Shown: positions 17,339 to 25,932, numbered from the stretch's first letter. The stretch is 64,000 bases of DNA from Mitsuaria sp. WAJ17 (GCF_014174515.1 NZ_JACJUG010000017.1:48782-112781); one strand, 5' to 3'. Translations and numbers: made by a program. The notes: a model not told the origin generated them from the letters alone.

Positions 17339-17383
17339 TTGGGAGGGCTTGCCGGCCCCTAGGGCCGGCGCGAGGGCAGGCTG

Positions 17384-17875
17384 TCAGCCTTGGGATGATG
17401 CGGCGGACGCCTCGTTGGCGCGAGTCTGAAGCCGCGCCAGCTCGGCGCGCACCAGGCCCACCAGCTCGGGCGCCTCGCGCTCCAGGCTGATCAGGCCCTG
17501 CCCGGTCAGCAGTTGGGTGAGCACCTCCAGGGCCGCAGCCTCCTCGCCCAGACCCGCCAGGGCGAAGCCCAGGGTATAGAGGCTGGCGCCATGGTGTGGC
17601 GTGATGACCAGGGCCTCGCGGGCATAGCGCACCGCGTGGAGCAGCTCGCCAGCACTCAGCAGCAGGGCGGCCATGTCGCTCAGCAGCTCGTGGCTCAGTG
17701 GTTCCTGCTCCAGCGCGCCGGCCAGCAGGGCCAGGCCCTGGCCCAGGCGGCCGCGGGAGGCTTCGGCGAAGGCTGCGTTGCGGGCCTGAGCCAGCAACCA
17801 CTGGGCTTCCGGATTGGGATTGATCAGCGCGGCGGGCAAGGCCTCGCGTGCGCCTTCAGTAGGGGTCGAACGCAT
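17384..17875 (-). CDS. TPR-like protein of unknown function under a sigma-28 promoter
   Basis: 163 aa. ATG at 17875 has AGGAG six bases upstream. The centre consists of two or three TPR-like helical pairs (NAAFAEASRGRLGQGLALLA; ALLLSAGELLHAVRYAREAL; HGASLYTLGFALAGLGEEAA), with no signal peptide or membrane segment, so it should be a cytoplasmic adaptor. It stands alone between a strong sigma-28 box and its own terminator, divergent from the first flagellin gene. I do not recognise a named family. A role as a late flagellar chaperone, or as an accessory of flagellin modification or secretion, would fit the regulation but is only inference. Confidence 0.75.
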   Translation of the reverse strand: MRSTPTEGAREALPAALINPNPEAQWLLAQARNAAFAEASRGRLGQGLALLAGALEQEPLSHELLSDMAALLLSAGELLHAVRYAREALVITPHHGASLYTLGFALAGLGEEAAALEVLTQLLTGQGLISLEREAPELVGLVRAELARLQTRANEASAASSQG

Positions 17876-17962
17876 GTGCATCTCCTGCAGGTAGGCCGTG
17901 CGGGCCGTTGAAAGGGACGCAAACAATGCATGGCCTGCCATCGCAAACGGGCAGGGGCAGGC

Positions 17963-17989
17963 TTATCGTCCGCGTTGGCGCCCACTTTA
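17963..17989 (-). promoter_or_regulatory. FliA (sigma-28) promoter of the TPR-like gene
   Basis: Minus strand TAAAGTGG (17989-17982), 11-base spacer, GACGATAA (17970-17963), matching 6 of 8 and 7 of 8 consensus positions. It is 88 bases upstream of the start codon. Confidence 0.75.
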
Positions 17990-18339
17990 GGCAGGCGCCT
18001 CCGATCCATTGACCGGAAAAGCGGGGTGGGAATCCTTCATCTCGGCGCCTGCCCTGCCCCACCCGGGCCGAAAAACAGAGCAGGGCCCCGCCTCCAGTGG
18101 CATGAGGGCGCGGCCCGCAGCAGCGTGCTCCTGACGCTCACCTCTTGCCTTCTTCCACCTGTGCCGCGGACATGACGCGGCGCCCCTTTCAGCAAAGGAC
18201 CCTCACCGCTCCAGCCCCGACCGACGCCGGACCGGCATTCCTTCACAGTCCAGGCCCGCTCCCGCCCGAATCTGAAACGAAGAAAAGCACGGCAAGTCCC
18301 CCGGCTATTCAAAAGATCACAGGTCTTGACAAAAAGCCC
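17990..18339. other. Intergenic region between the two divergent sigma-28 promoters
   Basis: About 350 bases with no gene I can support; the short reading frames here have no ribosome site or recognisable product. Nothing repeat-like or RNA-like stands out. FlhDC or other regulators may bind here. Confidence 0.5.
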
Positions 18340-18367
18340 TCAAGTTCCGACTAGGGGGCTCCGATAG
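18340..18367 (+). promoter_or_regulatory. FliA (sigma-28) promoter of fliC1
   Basis: TCAAGTTC (18340-18347), 12-base spacer, TCCGATAG (18360-18367). It implies an untranslated leader of roughly 210 bases before the fliC1 ATG; the leader contains small stem-loops but no riboswitch motif that I recognise. Confidence 0.75.
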
Positions 18368-18586
18368 CCATTCCAACGGGTCTGGAAACAGGTTCGTGGT
18401 CCGGTTAGGAGGCCGAGAACGGGCACCTCGATGGCAAGACGAGGTTCCGGCTTCAACGGTTGACTAGCGCCGGGCGGTGCAGAGCGGCAGGTTCGCCTGT
18501 CGGGCTGCAAGCACGGGTGTCAGTACCCGGGCACCCGAGTCACGTCGGCGCTAAGCCGGGGTTCTTCAAGCTGAAAGGAGCACATC

Positions 18587-19495
18587 ATGCCCGCCGTCAT
18601 CAATACCAATCTGCTGTCGCTGAACGCACAGCGCAACGCCAACACCGCGCAGTCCGCGCTGGCGGTGTCCATGCAGCGCCTGTCCTCGGGCCTGCGAGTC
18701 AACTCCGCCCGTGACGATGCCGCCGGCCTGGCCATCGCGGAACGCATGAATTCCCAGGTCAAGGGGATGAATGTGGCCATCCGCAATGCCAACGACGGCA
18801 TCTCCCTGGCGCAGACGGCTGAAGGCGCACTGGGCAAGGTCAACGACATGCTGCAGCGCATGCGTGAACTGGCCGTGCAGTCGGCCAACGGCACCAACAA
18901 CACGGATGACCGCACCGCGCTGAACAACGAGTTCTCGCAGCTGCAGAGCGAAATCACCCGCCTGACCAACAACACCACCTTCAACGGCCAGGCCACCCTG
19001 ACCACCACCACCGCCTTCGACTTCCAGGTCGGTGCCAACGCGACCAGCAATGACATCATCTCGATCACCGGGCTGAACATGCTGGGCACGACCACCGCCG
19101 CCGGCAAGAACGACGGTGCGCTGGCCGAGGTGACCAACGCCACCAACACCGACATCCTGGCCGTCGGCGCCGCCGGCACCGGCACGACCTTCGACGCCTA
19201 TGCCGGCGCCACCAAGGGTGCCCTGGACTCGGTGGCGAAGATCGACCTGGCCATCGCCCAGGTGAACGTGGCCCGTTCGACCTTCGGTGCTGCGCAGAAC
19301 CGCATCGACGCGGCCATCTCCAGCCTGCAGGTCTCGGTGGAGAACCAGTCGGCTGCACGCAGCCGCATCATGGACGCTGACTACGCCATGGAAACCGCCA
19401 ACCTGAGCCGAGCGCAGATCCTGCAGCAGGCCGGCACGGCGATGATCGCCCAGGCGAATCAGACGCCGCAGCAAGTGCTGTCGCTTCTTCGATGA
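18587..19495 (+). CDS. fliC: Flagellin FliC, copy 1
   Basis: 302 aa, preceded by GAAAGGAG. It has the standard D0/D1 ends: [17 protein letters not shown] and [20 protein letters not shown] at the N-terminus, and [20 protein letters not shown] and PQQVLSLLR at the C-terminus, with only a short Thr/Ala-rich centre. The variable D2/D3 domains are absent, as in other short betaproteobacterial flagellins. It is exported by the flagellar apparatus, chaperoned by FliS, and polymerises under FliD. It is the most divergent of the three copies near the N-terminus ([15 protein letters not shown]). Confidence 0.96.
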   Translation: MPAVINTNLLSLNAQRNANTAQSALAVSMQRLSSGLRVNSARDDAAGLAIAERMNSQVKGMNVAIRNANDGISLAQTAEGALGKVNDMLQRMRELAVQSANGTNNTDDRTALNNEFSQLQSEITRLTNNTTFNGQATLTTTTAFDFQVGANATSNDIISITGLNMLGTTTAAGKNDGALAEVTNATNTDILAVGAAGTGTTFDAYAGATKGALDSVAKIDLAIAQVNVARSTFGAAQNRIDAAISSLQVSVENQSAARSRIMDADYAMETANLSRAQILQQAGTAMIAQANQTPQQVLSLLR

Positions 19496-19499
19496 CCCT

Positions 19500-19518
19500 G
19501 GGCCAGCCCCGCTGGCCC
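19500..19518 (+). terminator. Stem-loop after fliC1
   Basis: GGGCCAG / CTGGCCC around a five-base loop, immediately after the stop codon. There is no T-run, so termination may be partial or the structure may protect the 3' end. Confidence 0.5.
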
Positions 19519-19844
19519 TGAGCTCCAACGCTGCGACGACCGTCGAGGTCAAAGGGCAAAGCCCGCCAGCGCAAACACCCTAACAGGCCGCCAATCACCC
19601 CGCTTTTCAGGTGATTGAGCGGCCCCTCTTTTCAAGGTCTGACCTCAAGCGCATCCCCTCCAGTCCGATAACCCTCTCAACGGGTCCCAGCTCGTTAGCG
19701 ACAAGCGACAGCGGCCACCGCCTCTCCCCCGAGAGCGCACCAGGCCGGCAGCGCAGGCACACCGCCCGCACTGTCACTGAAGCGGCCGCAACGCTGGTCT
19801 GCTTGGGCTCGGTTTCCATTCATCGGTACTGAAAGGATCGCGTC
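19519..19844. other. fliC1-fliC2 intergenic region
   Basis: About 325 bases without a gene. It holds the fliC2 sigma-28 box (19645-19671) and a leader of about 165 bases ending in GAAAGGAT before the fliC2 ATG. Confidence 0.6.
19645..19671 (+). promoter_or_regulatory. FliA (sigma-28) promoter of fliC2
   Basis: TCAAGCGC (19645-19652), 11-base spacer, TCCGATAA (19664-19671). The -10 differs from consensus at one base. Confidence 0.75.
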
Positions 19845-20759
19845 ATGCCTCAAATCATCAACACCAATCTGCAATCGCTGAATGCCCAGCGCAATCTGTC
19901 GATGTCGCAGAACTCGCTGTCTGTCAGCATGCAGCGCCTGTCGTCAGGCCTGCGGGTCAATTCGGCCAAGGACGACGCCGCCGGCCTCGCCATCGCCGAA
20001 CGCATGAACACCCAGGTGCGCGGCATGACCGTGGCCATCCGCAATGCCAACGATGGCATCTCGATGGCGCAGACGGCTGAAGGCGCACTCGGCAAAATCG
20101 GCGACATGCTTCAGCGCATGCGTGAGCTGGCCGTGCAGTCGGCCAACGGCACCAACAACCAGACCGACCGCGAAGCGCTGAACAACGAGTTCACCCAGTT
20201 GCAGAGCGAAATCACCCGCCTGGCCGCCAACACCTCCTTCAACGGACAGCCTGTGCTGACCGGCACGACCGGCTTCACCTTCCAGGTGGGCGCCAACGCC
20301 ACGACCAACGACCAGATCACCATCACCGGGGTCGACATCACCGGCACCACCACCAGCGCGGGCACCAATGCCGCAGCCCTGGCCGAAGTGATCAACACGA
20401 CCAACACGGACATCCTGAACGTCGGCGCCGCCGGCACGGGCACGACCTTCGACGTCTACACGGGCGCCACCATCGGCGCGCTGGACGCCATGGCCAAGAT
20501 CGACCTGGCGCTGTCGCAGGTCAACACGGCACGTTCGACCTTCGGCGCGGCACAGAACCGCTTCGATGCGGTGATCTCCAGCCTCAATGTGTCCGTGGAA
20601 AGCCAGACCGCCGCCCGCAGCCGCATCATGGATGCCGACTACGCCTCGGAAACCGCCAACCTGAGCCGCGCGCAAATCCTGCAGCAGGCCGGCAACGCGA
20701 TGGTCTCCCAGGCCAACCAGCTGCCGCAGCAGGTGCTTTCGCTGCTGCGCGGCGGCTGA
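19845..20759 (+). CDS. fliC: Flagellin FliC, copy 2
   Basis: 304 aa. Same architecture as copy 1: [37 protein letters not shown], then [20 protein letters not shown] and [11 protein letters not shown]. The central third ([20 protein letters not shown] and following) is Thr-rich and differs from its neighbours, while the ends are nearly identical. It has its own sigma-28 promoter and terminator, so the three flagellins can be expressed in different amounts along the filament. Confidence 0.96.
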   Translation: MPQIINTNLQSLNAQRNLSMSQNSLSVSMQRLSSGLRVNSAKDDAAGLAIAERMNTQVRGMTVAIRNANDGISMAQTAEGALGKIGDMLQRMRELAVQSANGTNNQTDREALNNEFTQLQSEITRLAANTSFNGQPVLTGTTGFTFQVGANATTNDQITITGVDITGTTTSAGTNAAALAEVINTTNTDILNVGAAGTGTTFDVYTGATIGALDAMAKIDLALSQVNTARSTFGAAQNRFDAVISSLNVSVESQTAARSRIMDADYASETANLSRAQILQQAGNAMVSQANQLPQQVLSLLRGG

Positions 20760-20792
20760 TACCGGGCCGCGGGGCCGCGCCGACGGAAGGAG

Positions 20793-20828
20793 GCAGCGTT
20801 TCGCCAAAGGCGGGGCGCTGCTTTTTGT
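20793..20828 (+). terminator. Rho-independent terminator after fliC2
   Basis: GCAGCG (20793-20798) and CGCTGC (20816-20821), with an inner CGCC/GGCG pairing, followed by TTTTTGTTT. Confidence 0.85.
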
Positions 20829-21066
20829 TTGGGGGTGGTTTCACCCCTTTATCGAGACTTTGGAGACGCACGGGCACTTTCAGAATTCGTCCAACACGTC
20901 AGGAATTCCCGGCGTGGATTCCGGAGCCCTCCGGAGCGCAGTCAGGTTCAGTTCCGGCCTGCTGCCTTTCGCGGGGCGACTCCGAAGACCTCGGTCATGA
21001 GCGCACAGAGCGCCGGACCGCAGTCGTCGGGGTCCGAACCCTCCGGCAATTTGCAGGAGTGCTCAA
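20829..21066. other. fliC2-fliC3 intergenic region without a recognisable sigma-28 box
   Basis: From the fliC2 terminator to the fliC3 ATG I find no good match to the sigma-28 pattern seen before the other two flagellins. A GCAGGAG ribosome site precedes fliC3. The promoter type is unknown. Confidence 0.5.
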
Positions 21067-21981
21067 ATGCCCCAGACCATCAATACCAACATCGCCTCGT
21101 TGAATGCGCAACGCAACCTGAACATGTCTCAGGGGATGCTGAGCGTCGCGATGCAACGACTGTCCTCCGGCCTGCGAGTCAACTCGGCCAAGGACGACGC
21201 CGCCGGCCTCGCGATTGCGGAACGCATGAACACGCAGGTGCGGGGCATGACGGTGGCCGTGCGCAATGCCAATGACGGCATTTCGTTGGCGCAGACGGCG
21301 GAAGGCTCGCTCGGCAAGATCGGGGACATGCTGCAGCGCATGCGTGAGCTGGCGGTGCAGGGTGCCAACGGCACCAACAACGTCGATGACCGCTCCGCGC
21401 TGAACAACGAATTCCTGCAGCTGCAGACCGAAATCGGACGGCTGGTGCGCAACACCACCTTCAACGGCTCGCAGATCCTCACCGGCGCGGCGACGACCTA
21501 CACTTTCCAGGTGGGCGCCAACGCCACCACGGACGACCAGATCCAGGTGGCGGTGAGCGACATGCTGACCACCACCACGGCCGCCGGCAAGAACGACGGT
21601 GCGTTGGCGTCGGTGATCGACACCACCGCCACGGACATCCTGAACCTGGGCGCGGCCGGCACCGGCACGACCTTCGATGTCTACGCCGGCGGCACGCAGG
21701 GCGCCTTGGACTCGCTGGCCAAGATCGACCTGGCCCTGGCCCAGGTCAACCTGGCCCGCTCCACCTTCGGCGCCACGCAGAACCGATTCGACGCCGTGAT
21801 CGCCAATCTGCAGGTCGCGGTGGAGAACCAGGCGGCGGCTCGCAGCCGCATCATGGATGCCGACTACGCGCAGGAAACGTCCAGCCTCTCCCGGGCGCAG
21901 ATCCTGCAGCAGGCCGGCAATGCCATGGTGGCCCAGGCCAACCAGCTCCCGCAGCAAGTGCTGCAGCTGCTGAAGGGCTGA
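21067..21981 (+). CDS. fliC: Flagellin FliC, copy 3
   Basis: 304 aa with [20 protein letters not shown] at the N-terminus and [10 protein letters not shown] at the C-terminus. D0/D1 are conserved ([40 protein letters not shown]) and the central region is short. Preceded by GCAGGAG. It is separated from copy 2 by a strong terminator and lacks an evident sigma-28 box, so it may be made under different conditions. Confidence 0.96.
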   Translation: MPQTINTNIASLNAQRNLNMSQGMLSVAMQRLSSGLRVNSAKDDAAGLAIAERMNTQVRGMTVAVRNANDGISLAQTAEGSLGKIGDMLQRMRELAVQGANGTNNVDDRSALNNEFLQLQTEIGRLVRNTTFNGSQILTGAATTYTFQVGANATTDDQIQVAVSDMLTTTTAAGKNDGALASVIDTTATDILNLGAAGTGTTFDVYAGGTQGALDSLAKIDLALAQVNLARSTFGATQNRFDAVIANLQVAVENQAAARSRIMDADYAQETSSLSRAQILQQAGNAMVAQANQLPQQVLQLLKG

Positions 21982-22000
21982 GCCACCAGGCGGCAGCCTG

Positions 22001-22047
22001 CAGGCCGAGGCGGTTTCCCGATGCGCGCGGGAGACGGTCTCGGCCTG
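22001..22047 (+). terminator. Long stem-loop after fliC3
   Basis: CAGGCCGAG (22001-22009) pairs with CTCGGCCTG (22039-22047), with an inner TCCCG/CGGGA stem. No T-run follows, so it may be a weak terminator or a 3' stabiliser; the fliD promoter begins 28 bases later. Confidence 0.6.
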
Positions 22048-22074
22048 TGGGCGCTGAAAAAACGCAAAAAGTCC

Positions 22075-22101
22075 TAAAGTTCACTCCGGCCCTGCCGAAG
22101 A
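22075..22101 (+). promoter_or_regulatory. FliA (sigma-28) promoter of fliD
   Basis: TAAAGTTC (22075-22082), 11-base spacer, GCCGAAGA (22094-22101); 7 of 8 and 6 of 8 consensus positions. It is 33 bases upstream of the fliD ATG. Confidence 0.8.
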
Positions 22102-22134
22102 GGGCTTGGGGCAGTGTCTTTTTGAGAGGATGCC

Positions 22135-23538
22135 ATGGCGAGCATTACTTCACTGGGTATCGGTAGCGGGCTGGACGTCGAGTCCCTGGTCAGCAAGCTG
22201 ATGTCCGTCGAACAGACACCCATCAACAACATCAAGAAGGCCTCGGCCGGCCTGCAGACCAAGATCTCGGCCTATGGGCAGATGCAGGCCGCGATGTCGG
22301 CCATGCAGACCGCCGCCCAGAAGCTGAGCGATCCAGCCACCTGGTCCGCCTCCAGCACCAGCAGTTCGGACAACACCGTTGTCACCGTGAGCGGCCCTAA
22401 CGCCGGCACGCAAAGCCACGTGATCACCGTCAGCCAGCTCGCCACCGCGCAGAGCGTAGCCAGCGGCGTGTTCACCAACGCCAACAGCACCGTCGGCGAA
22501 GGCACCCTGACCATCGCGCTGGGCAGTTGGGAAGGCGACCCGCCCGTGTTCACCGGCAAGGCGGGCAGCAGCTCCATCAGCGTCAACATCACGGCCACGG
22601 ACACGCTCAACAGCATCCGTGACAAGCTCAACGCTGCCAATGCCGGCGTCGTGGCCAGCGTGGTCAGCGATGCCGCGGGCACGCGCCTGGTCATCCGCTC
22701 GCGCGACAGCGGGCAGACCAATGGCTTCCAGATCAGTGCCTCGGACCCCAGCCTGGCCGCCCTGAGCTACGAGGGCCCCGACGCTGGCGGCATGAGCCTC
22801 AAGCAGGCCGCGGGCAACGCGTCCTTCAACATGGATGGCCTGGACCTCAGCTCGGAGTCCAACACGCTCAGCACCGTCGCCGACGGACTCACGCTGACCT
22901 TGCTGAAAACCAGCACCACAGCCGTCAACGTCGGCAGCAGCACGGACAACACGGCCATCAAGAAGACCATCCAGGACTTCGTCACCGCCTACAACGGCCT
23001 GATGAACCTGATGCGCGACCAGACCAAGTACGACTCCGCCACCAAGACCGCCGGCACGCTGCAGGGCGACGCCAAGGCCATCTCGCTGCAGCAGATGCTG
23101 CGCAACGTCAGCGGAGGCTCGACCACGCTGGGCGGGGCCTTTGCGCGTCTGGCCGACATCGGGCTGGACCCGGGCCAGAACGGCACCCTCACCATCAACA
23201 GCAGCAAGCTGGACAAGGCCCTGGGCAACCTCGGCGACCTCAAGCGCTTCTTCAGTTCGGTGGATGTGACGGACGCCTCCCACAATGGCTTTGCCAAGAA
23301 GTGGATTGATTTCGCCAGCAAGACGCTGGGCACGGATGGAACCATCTCCGTGGGCCAGACCGGCCTGCAAAAGCGCATCAAGGACAACGACAAACAGATC
23401 TCCGCGCTGCAGGACCATCTGGACCTGATGGAAAAACGCCTGCGCGCCCAATACACGGCGCTGGACACCAAGATGGGCCAGCTCAACGGCCTGTCGGCCT
23501 ATGTCACGAAGCAGTTCTCCAACAAGTCGTCCGGCTGA
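22135..23538 (+). CDS. fliD: Flagellar filament cap protein FliD
   Basis: 467 aa, ribosome site GAGAGGA. The N-terminus SITSLGIGSGLDVESLVSKL is the typical FliD/HAP2 start; the centre contains the Ig-like cap domains rich in Ser/Thr; the C-terminus has the coiled segment LQDHLDLMEKRLRAQYTALD and LSAYVTKQF. FliD caps the filament tip and folds arriving flagellin. It heads a late unit with its own sigma-28 promoter and terminator. Confidence 0.97.
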   Translation: MASITSLGIGSGLDVESLVSKLMSVEQTPINNIKKASAGLQTKISAYGQMQAAMSAMQTAAQKLSDPATWSASSTSSSDNTVVTVSGPNAGTQSHVITVSQLATAQSVASGVFTNANSTVGEGTLTIALGSWEGDPPVFTGKAGSSSISVNITATDTLNSIRDKLNAANAGVVASVVSDAAGTRLVIRSRDSGQTNGFQISASDPSLAALSYEGPDAGGMSLKQAAGNASFNMDGLDLSSESNTLSTVADGLTLTLLKTSTTAVNVGSSTDNTAIKKTIQDFVTAYNGLMNLMRDQTKYDSATKTAGTLQGDAKAISLQQMLRNVSGGSTTLGGAFARLADIGLDPGQNGTLTINSSKLDKALGNLGDLKRFFSSVDVTDASHNGFAKKWIDFASKTLGTDGTISVGQTGLQKRIKDNDKQISALQDHLDLMEKRLRAQYTALDTKMGQLNGLSAYVTKQFSNKSSG

Positions 23539-23573
23539 CGCCACCGCCGGGCCCGGTCAGGTCTGACAGCCAG

Positions 23574-23597
23574 AGGCGCCCCGCGGGGCGCCTTTTT
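23574..23597 (+). terminator. Rho-independent terminator after fliD
   Basis: AGGCGCCCC / GGGGCGCCT palindrome followed by TTTTT, 36 bases past the fliD stop. Confidence 0.85.
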
Positions 23598-23660
23598 CAT
23601 TCACACTGTCCACTCGCAAACCCACTGCTTTCCCCGTGCAATTCGTCGCGTCGCGGAGGC

Positions 23661-23687
23661 TCAAGTTTCCCGGCGGCAGGTCGAAAA
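23661..23687 (+). promoter_or_regulatory. FliA (sigma-28) promoter of fliS
   Basis: TCAAGTTT (23661-23668), 11-base spacer, GTCGAAAA (23680-23687). It lies 35 bases upstream of the fliS ATG and after the fliD terminator. Confidence 0.75.
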
Positions 23688-23721
23688 ATGTCTCAACACG
23701 GCCCAACAGAGAACTGAGCAT

Positions 23722-24153
23722 ATGTACGGCAACTCTTCCCCCTTCGCATCGCGCACGCATCGGGCCAGCGCCATGTACAGCAAGGTCGGCCTGGAAACCG
23801 ACGTGCTGAACGCCAGCCCGCACCGCCTGGTGACCCTGCTGTTCGACGGCGTGCACGACGGCATGACTCAGGCCATCGGCCACATCCAGGCCGGCAACCA
23901 GGAGATGAAGAACCGCAGCCTCGGCCGCTGTGTCCGTATCCTGGACGAAGGGCTGAAGGCTGCCCTGAACCTGGAGTCCGGTGCCCTGGCCCGCGACCTG
24001 CGCGACCTCTACGCCTATCTGTGCATGCGCCTGACGCATGCCAACCTGCACAGCGACATCGCCACCATCCAGGAATGCCAGCGGCTGCTCCAGCCCGTCC
24101 GCGAAGCCTGGCATGCCATCGGCGAACGCGGCGACACCAAACGAGTGGCCTGA
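23722..24153 (+). CDS. fliS: Flagellin export chaperone FliS
   Basis: 143 aa. The FliS core is clear: AMYSKVGLETDVLNASPHRLVTLLFDG, in part (SPHRLVTLLFDG), and LNLESGALARDLRDLYAYL. It binds the flagellin C-terminus in the cytoplasm to prevent early polymerisation. It is followed by fliT. Confidence 0.96.
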   Translation: MYGNSSPFASRTHRASAMYSKVGLETDVLNASPHRLVTLLFDGVHDGMTQAIGHIQAGNQEMKNRSLGRCVRILDEGLKAALNLESGALARDLRDLYAYLCMRLTHANLHSDIATIQECQRLLQPVREAWHAIGERGDTKRVA

Positions 24154-24207
24154 AGCATGCGCGCCGACCCCACGACAGCCCGCCCACCCAGCATTCCGGA
24201 CAGCCCC

Positions 24208-24507
24208 ATGAACACCCACCTCATCAGCTACTACGAAGCGATCGAACAGGCCAGCGCTGACATGCTCTCCGCGGCCCGCTCGGGCAACTGGGACGAAGTT
24301 GTCAAGCTGGAAGGAGCCTGCGTGCTGCTGATCTCGCAGCTCAAGCATGCCGCCCAGCGCGAGCAGCTGGCGCCCGAGGAAAGCCAGCTCAAGACCCGCA
24401 TCATGCAGCGCATCCTGCTCAACGACGCGGAAATCCGCCACTTGGCCGAGCCCTGGCTGGATGACCTGGATCAGGTGCTCAGCGGCAAGTTCAAGACCGT
24501 ACACTGA
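24208..24507 (+). CDS. fliT: Flagellar export chaperone FliT
   Basis: 99 aa from MNTHLISYYEAIEQASADML; an ATG 17 codons upstream gives an atypical Pro-rich leader. The pattern Y..I..AS..M..AA..GNWDEV..LE and the C-terminal helix DAEIRHLAEPWLDDLDQVL fit FliT, which chaperones FliD and in enterics also restrains FlhDC. The start codon has no strong ribosome site, suggesting coupling to fliS translation (54-base gap). Confidence 0.85.
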   Translation: MNTHLISYYEAIEQASADMLSAARSGNWDEVVKLEGACVLLISQLKHAAQREQLAPEESQLKTRIMQRILLNDAEIRHLAEPWLDDLDQVLSGKFKTVH

Positions 24508-24595
24508 AGACTTCGAAGCGCACCCCGGTGCGCTTCTTCACATCGCAGCCCGCCCCCCGAACCGGCTGGCTGCCCGCCGCAACTGGTCCGCCCCG

Positions 24596-25345
24596 ATGAA
24601 CCTGCCCGACACCGCCGCCCCCACCGACCTCGATGACCCGCAGCGGGAGAACTACCGGATCAGCACCCCCGTCGAGATCGCCGCCTACCTGCGCGAGCTG
24701 ATGAGCGAGCAGGCGCGGGTCTACCTGCGCAACCCCGAGGGCGTGGACCTGCACACCACCCTGTGCGTGCTGGACGCCCGAACCGGGCTCCTGGGATTCG
24801 ATCTCCCCAGCAGCAGCAGCCAGGCGGAATCCCTGCTCGAGAGCGACGAGATCACCGCCACGGCCTACCTGGCCTCGATCCGCCTGGAGTTCGAGCTGGA
24901 GCAGCCGGTGATCGTGCGCGATGGCGGCGGCAGCGTGCTGCGCGCCGCCCTGCCCCGAAGCCTGTACCGCTTCCAGCGCCGCCAGACCTTCCGGGTCCAG
25001 CCCACGGGCGTCAACTACCCGCTGCTGCAGCTGCGCCATCCCCTAGACGGCGAGTTGCTGCGCCTGCGCGTGCTGGACGTGAGCATGGGCGGCCTGGGCC
25101 TGCTGCTGCCGGGCGACCAGCCCGAGCTGCCGCCCAACCTGGACCTCGGCGGCTGCGTGCTGGAGCTGGATCGAGACACCCGCCTGGAGGTGAGCCTGCG
25201 ACTGCTGCATGTGACCCAGCATGCCGAGATCCAGAGCGGCCGCCATCTGGGCTGTGCCTTCCAGACGCTGCCGCCCGAGACTGCGCGGGCCCTGCAGCTC
25301 TACATCGACCAGACCCAGAAGAGACGCCGCCAGATGCGACTCTGA
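24596..25345 (+). CDS. ycgR: YcgR-type flagellar brake, c-di-GMP-binding PilZ protein
   Basis: 249 aa from MNLPDTAAPT. Residues 1-125 form a YcgR N-domain (IAAYLRELMSEQARVYL and following); residues 126-240 form a PilZ domain with the c-di-GMP motifs RRQTFR (R129 and R133) and DVSMGG (D161, S163, G166). When c-di-GMP rises, such proteins bind the motor (FliG/MotA) and slow it. It follows fliT by 88 bases and links the GGDEF proteins in this window to motility. A longer frame upstream overlaps fliT and is not credible. Confidence 0.93.
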   Translation: MNLPDTAAPTDLDDPQRENYRISTPVEIAAYLRELMSEQARVYLRNPEGVDLHTTLCVLDARTGLLGFDLPSSSSQAESLLESDEITATAYLASIRLEFELEQPVIVRDGGGSVLRAALPRSLYRFQRRQTFRVQPTGVNYPLLQLRHPLDGELLRLRVLDVSMGGLGLLLPGDQPELPPNLDLGGCVLELDRDTRLEVSLRLLHVTQHAEIQSGRHLGCAFQTLPPETARALQLYIDQTQKRRRQMRL

Positions 25346-25384
25346 GGCCGTCGGCGGCGCTTCCTGCGGCAGGCAGTGCAGGCG

Positions 25385-25708
25385 CTAGACCTGCATGTTC
25401 ATGATTTCGGCATAGGCCGAGACCAGGCGGTTGCGCACCTGCAGCGTGGCCTGGAAACCGATCTGCGCCTTCTGCATGGCCACCATGGTCTCTTCGAGGC
25501 TGACCGTGGGGTTGTCCAGCTGGACCTCGCGCTGCAGGCGGCGGGCCTCGTTCTGCTGGGTGCTGACCGACTGCATGGCCTTCACCATGGCATCGCCGAA
25601 GCTGGTGCCACCCGTGGCGCGCGTCTGGGCCACCGGCTGGCCGTTGCTGCTCATGCCGGCTCGGGCGACGGCAGCGGCGAAATCGAAGGGGCGAAGCTTG
25701 AGGTCCAT
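25385..25708 (-). CDS. fliE: Flagellar MS-ring/rod junction protein FliE
   Basis: 107 aa from MDLKLRPFDFAAAV, with GGGAGA upstream. It has the FliE core SFGDAMVKAMQSVSTQQNEA, the NPTVSLEETMVAMQKAQIGF segment and the conserved end VRNRLVSAYAEIMNMQV. FliE joins the MS ring to the rod. It is transcribed divergently from fliF, as in enterics. Confidence 0.96.
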   Translation of the reverse strand: MDLKLRPFDFAAAVARAGMSSNGQPVAQTRATGGTSFGDAMVKAMQSVSTQQNEARRLQREVQLDNPTVSLEETMVAMQKAQIGFQATLQVRNRLVSAYAEIMNMQV

Positions 25709-25802
25709 GGCATCTCCCGGAGCTGACGGTGCCATCCAGGCCGAAGCGGACCGGGATGCAGGACACGGTCCCGCTCTTCAGGTAGGGGAATGCTACGGGT
25801 CA

Positions 25803-25844
25803 GGCCAAAGGACAAAGGCGTGAACTGAGCGCGCTTTGTCGGCC
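25803..25844. promoter_or_regulatory. Dyad in the divergent fliE-fliF promoter region
   Basis: GACAAAG (25811-25817) and CTTTGTC (25834-25840), flanked by GGCC on both sides (25803-25806 and 25841-25844), form an imperfect palindrome centred near 25825, about midway between the fliE and fliF starts. It is a candidate operator, possibly for FlhDC; it does not resemble the enteric FlhDC box closely. Confidence 0.4.
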
Positions 25845-25932
25845 TCATTTCGCCTTTCTTAAGGGGGAAATGACAAAAAAATCCTGGTCATTGGTGCGGG
25901 AACCCTGCACCCTTGCACAGCCGCCACCCGCC

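Noticed and set aside
18368..18586. c-di-GMP riboswitch in the fliC1 leader
   Set aside because: The GEMM-I conserved core is not present; only simple stem-loops are seen.
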